Shown here one piece after another: positions 26,903 to 35,643 of a DNA stretch of 64,000 nt. Source of the stretch: Pedosphaera sp. (GTDB lineage Bacteria; Verrucomicrobiota; Verrucomicrobiia; Limisphaerales; AAA164-E04); assembly GCA_002690655.1 (NCBI GenBank), contig NZFL01000016.1, forward strand, positions 43,859-107,858. Reading direction: 5' to 3'. The notes beneath the pieces are model-generated. The model worked only from the letters and a program-made list of their open reading frames with translations. It was not told the origin of the DNA and did not search any database. The position numbers were made by a program, and so were the translations under genes. How positions within the stretch are numbered: the first letter of the stretch is position 1; every line of letters begins with the position of its first letter.

Positions 26903-27796
26903 TTAAACTTTCGGGGGCTCAGACTCAATCTCCTCTTCGATGTCTTTGATCTCGGCTTTGCTTTTAAGTGCTTGAATGTATTCCTGAATTCGCAAGGTTC
27001 GCTGTTCCTGCATCCAGGCTTCCAGCACTGCTTCTCGCACCTCCTCAAAAGGGGTGATAACAGGCGGCTCAATTTCAAGGACCTTGGCTAGATGAAAACC
27101 ATGGTAAGAAGAAAAAACGGGGCTTACTTCACCGACTTGCATGGAAAAAGCAACAAATTCAAATTCATCCATCAACTCACCTCTTTTGAAAAAACCAAGG
27201 TCAATTTCTTCCGCTGGCTTATCTGAAAATTCTCTGGCAATTGTTTCAAAGTCTTCACCCGAACCAAGCCGCTCGCGCACTTTGCAACATTCCTTGAAGA
27301 GCTGATCCTTGTCTTCGGATTGCCTCAATGATTTGAAAATATGCAACGCACGGACACGCGACTCCGAGGTGTAAGGTTCGGAATGTTCTCGGTAATAAGC
27401 GAGCAGTGTATCTTCTTCAGGATGCTGTAAATCCTTACTAAAATTGGCGATGAGTTGATCTGCCTTTAAATTGGCAACGACCTGCCGATCGACAAAGGAC
27501 TTCTGTCCCTCGTTCAAGCCCATGGTCGCCAGAAAAGCCTCTTCGCCACCATAATCCTTGTGGAGCTGCTTAACTGCTGCCTGAATTTGCTCACTTGTCG
27601 GATCCGGGATCTCTTTTTCAGCCGCTTGATTCAGTAACACACGCCCAATCACATTATCACGAGCCTGAGCACGAAATTCATCATCACGCTCACAACAACT
27701 CAATTGAGATCGCTGCTCGTGCCAGGATTTGATCTGCGAAAACTCTTCCTCAATCCATTCCGAAGCGATTGGTTCCCCATTAACTAAAGTCTGCAT
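26903..27796 (-). CDS. Parvulin-type peptidyl-prolyl isomerase, cytoplasmic
   Basis: 297 residues with no signal peptide. The N-terminal 120 residues are helical and SurA/NifM-like, with RAQARDNVIGRVLLNQAAE and PTSEQIQAAVKQLHKDYGG. The PpiC domain covers about 140-245: SRVRALHIFKS, ERLGSGEDFETIAREFSDKPA, DLGFFKRGELMDEFEFVAFSM, VGEVSPVFSSYHGFHLAKVLEIE. A basic/acidic helix ends the protein. It should assist folding of client proteins by prolyl isomerisation; the absence of a leader resembles NifM-type helpers, but no nitrogenase genes are visible. It is convergent with the pseudopilin gene, 48 bp away. Confidence 0.88.
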   Translation of the reverse strand: MQTLVNGEPIASEWIEEEFSQIKSWHEQRSQLSCCERDDEFRAQARDNVIGRVLLNQAAEKEIPDPTSEQIQAAVKQLHKDYGGEEAFLATMGLNEGQKSFVDRQVVANLKADQLIANFSKDLQHPEEDTLLAYYREHSEPYTSESRVRALHIFKSLRQSEDKDQLFKECCKVRERLGSGEDFETIAREFSDKPAEEIDLGFFKRGELMDEFEFVAFSMQVGEVSPVFSSYHGFHLAKVLEIEPPVITPFEEVREAVLEAWMQEQRTLRIQEYIQALKSKAEIKDIEEEIESEPPKV

Positions 27797-28166
27797 GGGA
27801 CGACCCTAAGGAGAACCAGATGAAAGTCAAATACATGACATAATCCAAAATTGCTGAGCAAGAATAATGGTAATCGTACGATCTCTTATTTACCAATATC
27901 CTCAATACCCTCAGACAATCAAAGAAATCGAGCGAGCGAGCCATTGATGGACTGCCGGCAAGTTTAAACGCCAGACTTCCCAAACCCATCGGGCTGCGTA
28001 AAGGTTGCAAGTCATGGTCAATTTTGCGAGCTAGAGTGGCGGATTGTCAAAAACTGTGACTCGAGGGCAACCCATTTTGCCAAGCCTGTGGATCATCTCC
28101 TTTCCACTGTTTGGAAACAAGGAGGACCCGATGAAATGATTGCCCTGAGTTCCGTATTGTCTTAAG
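27797..28166. other. Intergenic region, 370 bp, divergent promoters
   Basis: It lies between the parvulin gene (minus) and the Rrf2 regulator (plus). The minus-strand ORF 27780..28010 overlaps the parvulin start and lacks family features. I see no RNA gene, repeat or terminator. It must hold both promoters and probably the Rrf2 operator, which I cannot place. Confidence 0.5.
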
Positions 28167-28595
28167 ATGAATAAAGTGAAACTTTCCGTTAAAAGTGATT
28201 ATGCAGCACGTGCGGTTCTTGGATTGTCTCGACAATACCAATCCGGAAAAGCCTTGCGCATTGAAGACTTGGCTAAGGAACAAAATATTCCTCAGAACTA
28301 TCTCGTGCAGATCCTGATCGAATTAAAATCACAGAAAATCGTCAAGAGCATCAGAGGCAAAGAAGGAGGCTATCTACTCAATAAAGCTCCGGAGGACATT
28401 ACCTTCGGTGAAATCCTGCGCTGCATTCACGGCGACATTTTTGAACCTGCCGCGCTTGGCAACAATGAATGCCCTCAGGCTTTGAAATCTGCCTGGGAAA
28501 AGATGCAATCCTGCCTGGATGAAACTGCTGATTCGATCCATTTCCGAGCTATCATGGAAGAAGACAATCAGACACGGGAAATGTACTATATCTGA
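28167..28595 (+). CDS. Rrf2 family transcriptional regulator
   Basis: 142 residues, standard length. The winged helix-turn-helix is clear: KLSVKSDYAARAVLGLSR, ALRIEDLAKEQNIPQNYLVQIL, and the wing IRGKEGGYLLNKAPEDITFGEIL. The cysteines fall at about 86, 102 and 116; their spacing does not match the three-Cys cluster of IscR, so an iron-sulfur role is not supported, and a CymR-like sensor of sulfur or cysteine metabolism is as likely. No target gene is adjacent: a 336-bp gap follows, then a convergent operon. It may regulate itself or distant genes. Confidence 0.9.
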   Translation: MNKVKLSVKSDYAARAVLGLSRQYQSGKALRIEDLAKEQNIPQNYLVQILIELKSQKIVKSIRGKEGGYLLNKAPEDITFGEILRCIHGDIFEPAALGNNECPQALKSAWEKMQSCLDETADSIHFRAIMEEDNQTREMYYI

Positions 28596-28931
28596 GGCTC
28601 GATGGCGCTATTCGTTGTTCAGGAGATGTAGCTGAATGTCCTGCCCAGGCTTCGCGATAAAACAAACTCTGCAGTGAAATTTTAAAATTACCGTTCATTC
28701 AACCTATGCGGACAAAGAAGCAGCACACACACAGGGATTGACCGTCTTGATTTGATAAAGCATCCCTTTCTACTGAAGGCCCTTTCCAGTCAATCCAAAA
28801 ACCATACCTCAAATAAACATCAGAGGAACAAGGCTACCCTTGATTGTGAATATGCCCTTGGGCAGTTGATTTGAAAGCGCGCTTACGCTAAACGCTCCGA
28901 CAAAAAGGCTTTGGTGTGGTGATCAGCGATT
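28596..28931. other. Intergenic region, 336 bp, convergent ends
   Basis: It lies between the Rrf2 gene and the end of the DUF1552 gene. I see no ORF, RNA gene or clear hairpin with a T-tract. Confidence 0.5.
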
Positions 28932-30515
28932 CTAGCCGTTTAAGCTATCCGGCATTTTTCCGTGCAGAGATTGCAGCGACTTAATCTTGGTGATCGTGGT
29001 ACGTCCGTCGCGATCCTCGGCTTTCCCCGATAAAGTGATCGGTGTACCACAATGATATGCCAAATTGAAATGATGGAAATCGCGAAACGATACATCGATC
29101 CGGATCGAAGGATGTCTATCAACATCCATGTAAAATATCCTTGCTTCATTGAGGTCCTCAGACAATCGCAAACGCCCCTGAACAATCACGCTATTCACGT
29201 CGCTTTTCACCCAGCTTTGAAAGGGCTGCTCCTGATAGGCCTCATACGATGAGTCATCCAATCCCGGCAACGGCGTTTGGACACCGGCGTATTCAGATGG
29301 CGACACACCAAATTGCTGCATCAATGAGAGATGCAATCGACCCAATTCCTGATTTTCGGCATATCGAATGTATCGACCGGTTTTGATACGACCTTTGCCT
29401 CCAGCTAATATCATGGGAATACGTTTGACCGTGTGATTATCACTATGCCCCATTCCTGAACCGAAGATCACCATGGTGTGATCAAGAAGACTTCCATGCT
29501 GATCCTGATAGGACTTGAGCCTGTTAAGCAAATAATCGAATTTCTCCATGTGCCAGAGACTGATCTTCAAGAGGCCATCGATGTTGGATCGACTGAAATT
29601 GCGAAAGAAATGAGATAGATAATGGTGTTGTTCCTTGACCCCCAGGAAATCAAAAATCATGCGACTGTTGCTGTTTCCCAGCATGTAGCTGATGCAGCGT
29701 GTAGAATCAGTCCAGAGTGCCAATGAAATCAAATCGATCATGGATTCAACCTGTTCATTCAAATTCAAGGCTCTTGGAGGTCTTTGCGAGTCCGATACCT
29801 CAACAGCAGGAATGACGGAATTCTCAAGGTTTTCCAATCTTTTCTCAGTTTCACGGACAACGGTAAGATAGGAATCCAACACCTGCTTATCTTCGTATCC
29901 GGTGTGACGATTCAATGCACTCGTATCCTCTCGAACACGATCAAGAAGACTCGACATATGGCGCCGCTTTTCGGGGTGCTGCATCGGGTTGCGGAATAAT
30001 CGATCAAAGACCAATTGTGGATCGCTTTCACGCGGTATGGGCTGCCCTTTGTGATCATAGGAGATATAACTGCAACCGATTTGGCTTGGAAACAGTCCTT
30101 CAGTCGTCAACTCAAGAGAACGATGAGGGGTCTCATTGCCAATTTGATCTGCAATTAATTGATCAATGGAAGCCGATGCTTTGTTTTCATGATGACCTGA
30201 TAAAAAACGTCTTGTTGAACTTGCATGGGACGAGAAACCAAAGTCTCCCATGTTATCCAGAATCAGCAGATCATCTCTATGCTTCTCGAACGGCTTCATC
30301 AAAGGCGACATTCGGAAATCAAACTCAGAGCCTCCATTGATATTCCACGACGGAGGATGCACTCCATTCGGCTTGAAGAGGGTCATGAAACGTAACGGAG
30401 GTGATGCTTGAGAATGAGTTTTGCCCGACGCTTCCATAAGATTCAGCCAAGGCAAGGGTAACAAAGCGCCTGCAGCCCCTCTTAAAAAAGTACGCCGATG
30501 AATTCGATATTTCAT
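28932..30515 (-). CDS. DUF1552 protein with Tat signal
   Basis: 527 residues. The N-terminus RIHRRTFLRGAAGALLPLPW is a twin-arginine signal, so the protein is folded before export. The body fits DUF1552, a sulfatase/DUF1501-like family: LRFMTLFKPNGVHPPSW, LLILDNMGDFGFSSHASSTR, and HTMVIFGSGMGHSDNHTVKR near 350. The family is almost confined to Planctomycetes and Verrucomicrobia and is found beside DUF1592 genes, as here, where it overlaps the DUF1592 gene by 4 bp (ATGA). The biochemical role is unknown; a periplasmic hydrolase or a partner of the cytochrome-like protein is the usual inference. Confidence 0.92.
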   Translation of the reverse strand: MKYRIHRRTFLRGAAGALLPLPWLNLMEASGKTHSQASPPLRFMTLFKPNGVHPPSWNINGGSEFDFRMSPLMKPFEKHRDDLLILDNMGDFGFSSHASSTRRFLSGHHENKASASIDQLIADQIGNETPHRSLELTTEGLFPSQIGCSYISYDHKGQPIPRESDPQLVFDRLFRNPMQHPEKRRHMSSLLDRVREDTSALNRHTGYEDKQVLDSYLTVVRETEKRLENLENSVIPAVEVSDSQRPPRALNLNEQVESMIDLISLALWTDSTRCISYMLGNSNSRMIFDFLGVKEQHHYLSHFFRNFSRSNIDGLLKISLWHMEKFDYLLNRLKSYQDQHGSLLDHTMVIFGSGMGHSDNHTVKRIPMILAGGKGRIKTGRYIRYAENQELGRLHLSLMQQFGVSPSEYAGVQTPLPGLDDSSYEAYQEQPFQSWVKSDVNSVIVQGRLRLSEDLNEARIFYMDVDRHPSIRIDVSFRDFHHFNLAYHCGTPITLSGKAEDRDGRTTITKIKSLQSLHGKMPDSLNG

Positions 30516-32470
30516 AACGGTTCAGCTCTCACAAATGTTTCACGAAACGGAAGACTGTGGATGATCATTAGCAATAAATCACGATAAGTGCCATCTGTTT
30601 CTTCCATATTTGAAGCTATGGAATCCACCGTTGGCTGATCATAAAGCTCCAAGGAACGGCACAAGGCAAAAGACAGGCTGCGCTCAACGATGTTGCGAAC
30701 AATCTGCGATCGATACTCCGTTTGCAGGATTTCCTTCAGTGAATCAAAATCGGTGAATTTTGTTCCATTGGGCATGACCCCAGTTGTATCTACCTGCTCC
30801 CCTTTGTTATTCAGATACCTGACTTCCCCGTCTGGCAGCATTTTCTTACCCTTCAGAATATAGCCCCCCTGTCGATCAAATCCCTCTGCAGCAAAACCAA
30901 GTGGATCGATCTTGTCGTGGCACAAAGCACAAGATGCTTGATCGCGATGCAATTCAAATCGCTCACGAAAGCTCAGGTTTTCACCTGGTTGTTGAGGGGG
31001 CACCTGCCCCACATCCATGGGAGGATCAGGCAAATGCTCACCAAGAATTCGCTCCAGCATCCACGTTCCACGAATTACCGGCCCTCGGTTCATGGCCAGA
31101 ATACCCGGCATGGTCAATAACCCACCCCGCTCTTTTGTGTATTGCAGTTGAATGCGCTGAGTCGGCACAATTTCCAGCTCAATGCCTTTTTGCTTGCGGT
31201 AAGGTTTCAACTGATTGCGATCCTTACCATAATGTTTCGCAATCAAGGGGCTTACGAAAGAGACATCTGAATCAATCAATTCCATCAGGGGACGATCTTC
31301 AGTAAAAAGGTAATGCATGAAGTCAAGAACCTGACTGCGCATGACTTCGCGCACTGGGACCTGGCGAACCCCTTCATCGATGTCACTCAGCGAAAACCAT
31401 TGGGATGCGAAACTTTCCGAAAGGTAGCGTGACTTGGATGATTGCAGCATTCGATCTAATTGCTCTGCTACCACGTCGGATTCAAACACGACACCCTGGG
31501 CAGCCAGATCCATCAGCTCAGTATCAGGCATATCACCCCATAAAAAGTAAGACAATCGCTCAGCATACTCATGGGCATCCACACGTTGCTGAATTCCGGG
31601 CTGGCGCCGCATAAGAAACCCTCGATAAAGAAAGCCCGGCGACATGAGGGCTGCTTTCATTTCGTGTTTCAAAACCGCAAAAGGGTTCCTGGCAGATTTC
31701 ACTCGCTCCAACCTTGCTTCTAGATCTTGAGGCTCCAAAGGTCGCCGGAAAATGCGTGGCAGAAACGCACTCAGCAACTGGGTTGCCTCCCTGTGTGAGC
31801 TACCTTTGATATTTTTGGAATCGATGAAGGGGCTGAAGGTATCAAGATCCTGCGCGCCAAACCATTGATCGAGGGCGGTATCCGTTAAATACGAATACTG
31901 ACTCCATATCAGACTGGTCAGAGGGTTTCTGTGTGTGTCATTGGTGAAACCACTTTTCCCCGGAGGATCGGTTGGCAGCAGTTTCATGACCAGAGAACGT
32001 TCCACCACGGTCTGCTGTGCCTCAATAATTTGCACCTCCAAATCGAAACCAAACAAAGTCTGCAGAGTATTTCGATATTCTTCTGCAGAAAATCGTCGTG
32101 GCCTGAAGAAACCCGGATGAGCTTCAAGTGAATTCACAAACTTGTCCTGATACCACTGAGCGAAAAGGACGCGATCCTCATCCGTGGGTTGCTCCGCATC
32201 CTCAGGAGGCATTTCCCTGTCATTTATCAGGGCCGCTGCCGTTTCCCAAAGCTCAAAATGTACCTCAAATGCATCATCCGTCTCGAGGATGGAGAAATCA
32301 ACCTGACCTTTGACTTTATCCCCGCCATGACAGGAGTAGCAATATTGCCCTATGAAGCCCTTGACGTCGAAAACAGGATCTGCCGCCCAACCAGAGAGGC
32401 AACCTGAAAGCAACGCGATGATTCTGATGACGTTTCCTGACACGCTCGGGATGGCTCTCGGAGGGATCAA
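30512..32470 (-). CDS. PSCyt1/DUF1587-DUF1592-DUF1588 multi-domain exported cytochrome-like protein
   Basis: 652 residues from a TTG at 32470 that overlaps the upstream stop by 4 bp (TTGA). A GTG nine codons later (32443) gives a better signal peptide, so the start is uncertain. After the leader (core IIALLSGCLSGWA) comes a cytochrome-c-like motif YCYSCHGG with CxxCH, then the DUF1587 region FRPRRFSAEEYRNTLQTLFG, the DUF1595/DUF1592 region RRPLEPQDLEARLERVKS and YAERLSYFLWGDMPDTEL, and DUF1588 with a second CxxCH in CALCHDKIDPLGFAAEGFD; DUF1585 ends it. It probably binds two hemes in the periplasm. The gene sits between a DUF1080 and a DUF1552 gene with 4-bp overlaps on both sides. Confidence 0.92.
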   Translation of the reverse strand: MIPPRAIPSVSGNVIRIIALLSGCLSGWAADPVFDVKGFIGQYCYSCHGGDKVKGQVDFSILETDDAFEVHFELWETAAALINDREMPPEDAEQPTDEDRVLFAQWYQDKFVNSLEAHPGFFRPRRFSAEEYRNTLQTLFGFDLEVQIIEAQQTVVERSLVMKLLPTDPPGKSGFTNDTHRNPLTSLIWSQYSYLTDTALDQWFGAQDLDTFSPFIDSKNIKGSSHREATQLLSAFLPRIFRRPLEPQDLEARLERVKSARNPFAVLKHEMKAALMSPGFLYRGFLMRRQPGIQQRVDAHEYAERLSYFLWGDMPDTELMDLAAQGVVFESDVVAEQLDRMLQSSKSRYLSESFASQWFSLSDIDEGVRQVPVREVMRSQVLDFMHYLFTEDRPLMELIDSDVSFVSPLIAKHYGKDRNQLKPYRKQKGIELEIVPTQRIQLQYTKERGGLLTMPGILAMNRGPVIRGTWMLERILGEHLPDPPMDVGQVPPQQPGENLSFRERFELHRDQASCALCHDKIDPLGFAAEGFDRQGGYILKGKKMLPDGEVRYLNNKGEQVDTTGVMPNGTKFTDFDSLKEILQTEYRSQIVRNIVERSLSFALCRSLELYDQPTVDSIASNMEETDGTYRDLLLMIIHSLPFRETFVRAEPL

Positions 32471-33192
32471 GGCAGCTCACGAATCCTCAGTTTGCGGAAA
32501 ATGATGGGAGAACCTTCGCTCTCCAAACAAAGAAAACCTTGAGATGGATCACAATCAGTACCACCGGAAACCTCTTCGCCATTCACCCATAATCGCACTT
32601 CGCCATTGATAGCGCGTATGTAGTAATGATTCCATTCACCATGACCCTTTGCGAGATGCTTGCGTGGAAAGCTACGTTGTCCATTGGGTGAGACGGGAGG
32701 AAATGGGGTCATCTTCACACGCACAGGAAAAACGTCTCCATTAGTCCCAAACCAATCTGTTTTACCACCATTTGCTTTAACGCGCTCGGTGTAGCCATGA
32801 TCGAGGATTTGAACTTCGATGCCATCAGGTAATCCAGGTTTCCCCTTGTCCGTCAGGTTTTTGATGGATTCAGGGGTGACCCACACAAACACACCGGAGT
32901 TCCCAGCAGATTTCTGATGACTCCACTCCACCACCATCTCAAAATTCTCATACTGCTTGGTAGTTCGCAGAACGCTTACAGGTTTTCCCGTGCAGTAAAG
33001 CACCCCTTCCTTCCACGACCATGTATCTTTCGCGCTATTGACATGGGTGAAATCACCTTTTTTCAACGCACGCCAGCCCGGTTGCTGGTCGTCCATGAAA
33101 GCTTTCACCGTTTCAGTGTTATCAGCTGAAACATCAAGTGCGCTTTGAAAAGAAAGGATAACTCCAATTAAGATCACTGTGAATATCTTCAT
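32467..33192 (-). CDS. Exported DUF1080 (3-keto-disaccharide hydrolase family) protein
   Basis: The track start at 33201 is TTG; the ATG at 33192 gives 241 residues with a signal peptide (core IFTVILIGVILSF, cleavage near VSA). DUF1080 hallmarks are GWRALKKGDFTHVN, the NFEMVVEWSHQKSAGNSGVFVWV stretch (in two parts), GLPDGIEVQILDHGY, GEWNHYYIRAINGEVRLWVNGEEV, and the ending GFLCLESEGSPIIFRKLRIREL. It is the first gene of the three-gene operon with DUF1592 and DUF1552, so glycoside cleavage may be joined to periplasmic redox chemistry. This is one of four DUF1080 domains in the window, counting the GDSL fusion. Confidence 0.88.
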   Translation of the reverse strand: MKIFTVILIGVILSFQSALDVSADNTETVKAFMDDQQPGWRALKKGDFTHVNSAKDTWSWKEGVLYCTGKPVSVLRTTKQYENFEMVVEWSHQKSAGNSGVFVWVTPESIKNLTDKGKPGLPDGIEVQILDHGYTERVKANGGKTDWFGTNGDVFPVRVKMTPFPPVSPNGQRSFPRKHLAKGHGEWNHYYIRAINGEVRLWVNGEEVSGGTDCDPSQGFLCLESEGSPIIFRKLRIRELP

Positions 33193-33278
33193 CACCGACA
33201 ATCACTACCACTTTTTCATGTTCAGTCCCACTGCAAAGTGAACTACCAAAAAACCATCTAATGAAAAAGTGCATGCGT

Positions 33279-33455
33279 TTAAATATCAACCGACCAATCG
33301 GAGATCTCTCCCTGCTCCATGCAAGCGCGCAAGCGAAAAGGTCTGCAACAGTTTTCACAATCGGAGACAAGTTCAGCCACCCCCTCAACCATGTCTACTG
33401 GCACCACACATTCCGCTCCGCAAAACGGGCATTCAAGTTCGATAAATGAGTGCAT
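33279..33455 (-). CDS. CPxCG-type cysteine-rich zinc-ribbon protein (missed by ORF track)
   Basis: Found by reading the minus strand: ATG at 33455, TAA at 33279-33281, 58 residues. It begins MHSFIELECPFCGAECVV, then DCENCCRPFRLR. The CPFCG motif plus the second cysteine group DCENCC at about residue 33 matches the small 'CPxCG motif-containing cysteine-rich' family, which probably binds one zinc ion and is cytoplasmic. It is just under the 60-residue cut-off of the ORF track. Opposite-frame track ORFs at 33134..33388 and 33261..33449 are shadows. It lies between mutT-like and DUF1080 genes on the same strand. Confidence 0.82.
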   Translation of the reverse strand: MHSFIELECPFCGAECVVPVDMVEGVAELVSDCENCCRPFRLRACMEQGEISDWSVDI

Positions 33456-33572
33456 TTAATTTAGAAAATTTTCGCATTTACAGTGAGATGAGTGGAATTC
33501 AAGCGTGGGAGATCCAACGATCGATTGAAAGGCAAAATTGATATTCCATTCAAGAAGTCGAATTGACATGAC

Positions 33573-33983
33573 TCATACCCATAGATGAGGACAGCGACCC
33601 AGATACTCTAATAGCGCGACGTCTGCTGCAGGGAATGAGTAATCTGCGACTTGATCTTTAGTGATCCATTCCAGCGCGTCACATTCGATCGCTCTGGGCT
33701 CTCCCTGAGTCAGCGTACAATGGTAGAAACGTATATCAACGGTCTTTTCCGAATAGGAATGAACATTCCTGAAGACAAGACTGCCAACTGTAATGCCACA
33801 ATCCAATTCTTCCCAAATTTCTCGCTGCAGGCATGATTCGAAGGACTCACCTTGTTCACGCTTTCCTCCCGGAAATTCCCATAACCCTGCCAAATGAACT
33901 CCAGAAGGCCGCCGAGCGATCAGTATTTTTTCATTTCGGAAAACCAACGCAGCGGCAACTTCAATAATGGTGTGCTTCCTCAT
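33573..33983 (-). CDS. Nudix hydrolase, MutT-like
   Basis: 136 residues. The Nudix box is intact: GGKREQGESFESCLQREIWEEL, matching G-x5-E-x7-R-E-x2-E-E. The N-terminus EVAAALVFRNEKILIARRPSG and LAGLWEFPGGKRE strongly resemble MutT, the 8-oxo-dGTP diphosphatase that prevents oxidative mutagenesis, and the C-terminal DALEWITKDQVADYSFPAAD also fits MutT/CTP pyrophosphohydrolase types. Cytoplasmic. A terminator just upstream separates it from the TPR gene, so it has its own promoter. Specificity among oxidised nucleotides is not certain. Confidence 0.9.
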   Translation of the reverse strand: MRKHTIIEVAAALVFRNEKILIARRPSGVHLAGLWEFPGGKREQGESFESCLQREIWEELDCGITVGSLVFRNVHSYSEKTVDIRFYHCTLTQGEPRAIECDALEWITKDQVADYSFPAADVALLEYLGRCPHLWV

Positions 33984-33998
33984 GGTAGTTGATTTAAC

Positions 33999-34032
33999 AA
34001 AAAAAACGGTGGTCGCTCAAGGAGCGCCACCG
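33999..34032 (-). terminator. Intrinsic terminator of the YfgM-like TPR gene
   Basis: On the minus strand the stem CGGTGG-CGCTC pairs with GAGCG-(A)-CCACCG across a short loop and is followed by eight T. It lies about 30 bp after the TPR stop codon. Plus strand: A-run 33999-34006, stem 34007-34032. Confidence 0.85.
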
Positions 34033-34061
34033 CATGTGATCCAAAATCGATACCCAAGCTG

Positions 34062-34757
34062 TTACTCAGCACTCATGGTCGCTTCGACTTCCTCGGCAGG
34101 AGCCAGTTCAGGGTGCTTTTTCAGCAGGGTCTCACGTCGGGAACCAGCTTCCATGCTGTAGGAAGCAGGAATCGTTGGTAATGAAAGCTCATCATACAAA
34201 CCCAAGGCTTCTTTGGCTTTGTCCTGTGATTCGTATAGGCCAGCCAATGGCAGTTTCGCCTGAAAAGCGATAAATGTGTTCGCAAAGTTACTGGCCACCC
34301 GGCGATATTCATCTATCGCGTCGGAGGTTTGTCCCTGAGCATCTTTGCAAGCGGCCACGCCATACATTGCGCTGCTACGAAGAGGGCTGTCCGGATTCCC
34401 TGTCAGGAAAGATTCGAACTGCTTTTGAGCTTCTGCATATTGCCCCTCGTTGAAATAGGAATTGGCAGCAAAAAGCAAAGCACGGCCCGAAGCTGCAGTG
34501 CCCGAGTGATCAGAGACCACTTTAAGCAAATTGGCAGGGTCAACGGTCGTTTCTTCTGCTTTGCTGGCAGCTGCACGAACTCTATAAAGCGCATCGGATG
34601 CATCTAATTCGCTCTGAGTGGTTTTCCAATTGAAAAAGTAACCAACAAGGCCCACGATGAGGACGATCACGCCGCCGGACACCAGTTTCTGCTTGTTGGT
34701 TTCAAACCACGCCAGAAGGTCAATCATTCCGGTTGATTCTGTTGTTTCTGAACTCAT
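34062..34757 (-). CDS. YfgM-like membrane-anchored TPR protein
   Basis: 231 residues. A short cytoplasmic N-terminus (LLAWFETNKQKLVSGG) leads into one transmembrane helix at about 32-50 (VIVLIVGLVGYFFNW), then a periplasmic part of TPR-like helix pairs: ALLFAANSYFNEGQYAEAQKQF near 95, SSAMYGVAACKDAQGQTSDAIDEY near 130, FQAKLPLAGLYESQDKAKEALGLY near 165. This is the architecture of YfgM/YfgM-like ancillary proteins that associate with the Sec translocon and periplasmic chaperones. The C-terminus is acidic (APAEEVEATMSAE). Terminator downstream; another minus-strand gene lies 73 bp upstream. Confidence 0.8.
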   Translation of the reverse strand: MSSETTESTGMIDLLAWFETNKQKLVSGGVIVLIVGLVGYFFNWKTTQSELDASDALYRVRAAASKAEETTVDPANLLKVVSDHSGTAASGRALLFAANSYFNEGQYAEAQKQFESFLTGNPDSPLRSSAMYGVAACKDAQGQTSDAIDEYRRVASNFANTFIAFQAKLPLAGLYESQDKAKEALGLYDELSLPTIPASYSMEAGSRRETLLKKHPELAPAEEVEATMSAE

Positions 34758-34830
34758 AAGGGCTGTTATCTTTGAGATCCCAACGAAAAAGGCAAGTTTG
34801 AAATGCTTTTATGATACGAATAGTGGCAGT

Positions 34831-35400
34831 TCAGCGCGATATTTCGGCTTTTTTCACCATCTCTTTGAACTCTTTCTCGCCGTCGATCACCAAATCGAGA
34901 GGTCCTGTAAACTTGATAAAAATATGACCTTTGGGAGCCTCAAGGATTGCTCCCAACAATGCATAGCCAGCCTTGGCCGTTTTTGGGCCAAACGGGGAAC
35001 CGCTTAAAAAAGTACCGGAGGCTTTCACCAGAGTAACAGAGTGATTGCCCACAGTGATTTTCTCAGATTGGGCTCCCAACTGGTTTTCTGGCTCTTTGAA
35101 TTGACGATACCAGCGCTGTACATTGGCTTCGGTACCCCCCGCCCCCCCTGGGCCAAAGTAAAAGAAGACAACCTCACCTTTATCAGTGATCCCGTCCCTT
35201 GAGACAGCAAACTGTGCTTTGCGCATCGAAGATGCAGGTTTCATTTTCCCCCAGGAGACGGGAGCCTTAAACTTGGTGTCACTTACCACAAAGTCATGGA
35301 ATTCCGAGGCATAAACAGCACTCGAGGACATCACGAAAGTGACTATGAATGCGACATAGGTCACGATCCGGTATTTCTCAACAGGCGTTTTCATACTCAT
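34831..35400 (-). CDS. Secreted protein of unknown function
   Basis: 189 residues, with a second in-frame ATG at codon 3. The signal peptide (core IVTYVAFIVTFVMSSSAVYA) ends near residue 31. The mature part has FKAPVSWGKMKPASSMRKAQF, EVVFFYFGPGGAGGTEANVQRWY, ITVGNHSVTLVKASGTFL and GHIFIKFTGPLDLV. This looks like a compact alpha-beta domain with a glycine-rich loop; I recall similar unnamed proteins in planctomycetes and verrucomicrobia but cannot give a function. Same strand as the YfgM-like gene, 73 bp upstream of it, so the two may be cotranscribed. Confidence 0.75.
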   Translation of the reverse strand: MSMKTPVEKYRIVTYVAFIVTFVMSSSAVYASEFHDFVVSDTKFKAPVSWGKMKPASSMRKAQFAVSRDGITDKGEVVFFYFGPGGAGGTEANVQRWYRQFKEPENQLGAQSEKITVGNHSVTLVKASGTFLSGSPFGPKTAKAGYALLGAILEAPKGHIFIKFTGPLDLVIDGEKEFKEMVKKAEISR

Positions 35401-35643
35401 GCAATACGTTCACCGCGTGGTTTGTGCAAGTCGAATTGCTCCAAGAAAAGATCATGGAGCATGCTAATGTGCATTCGGAAATGGATGTACAAAAAGACAT
35501 CTATCATGCCTTGATTGGTCATCGTCATAGGACAAGGTGCGGGCAGGAATCTTGACTGCACACCTATTTAGATTCAGAGTATGTCGATAGCTTGGCGATT
35601 GGAAGCTGATCATCGATCGTGTTTGTAAAAGCCTATCTTAATC

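Noticed and set aside
27780-28010. 76-residue minus-strand ORF upstream of the parvulin gene
   Set aside because: It overlaps the parvulin start codon region, has no family-like blocks, and no ribosome binding site was seen.
28167-28595. IscR assignment for the Rrf2 regulator
   Set aside because: The cysteine spacing (about 86, 102, 116) does not match the IscR cluster, and no isc genes are adjacent.
33134-33449. Track ORFs 33134..33388 (minus) and 33261..33449 (plus)
   Set aside because: Both are shadows of the CPxCG gene in other frames, and their translations lack family features.
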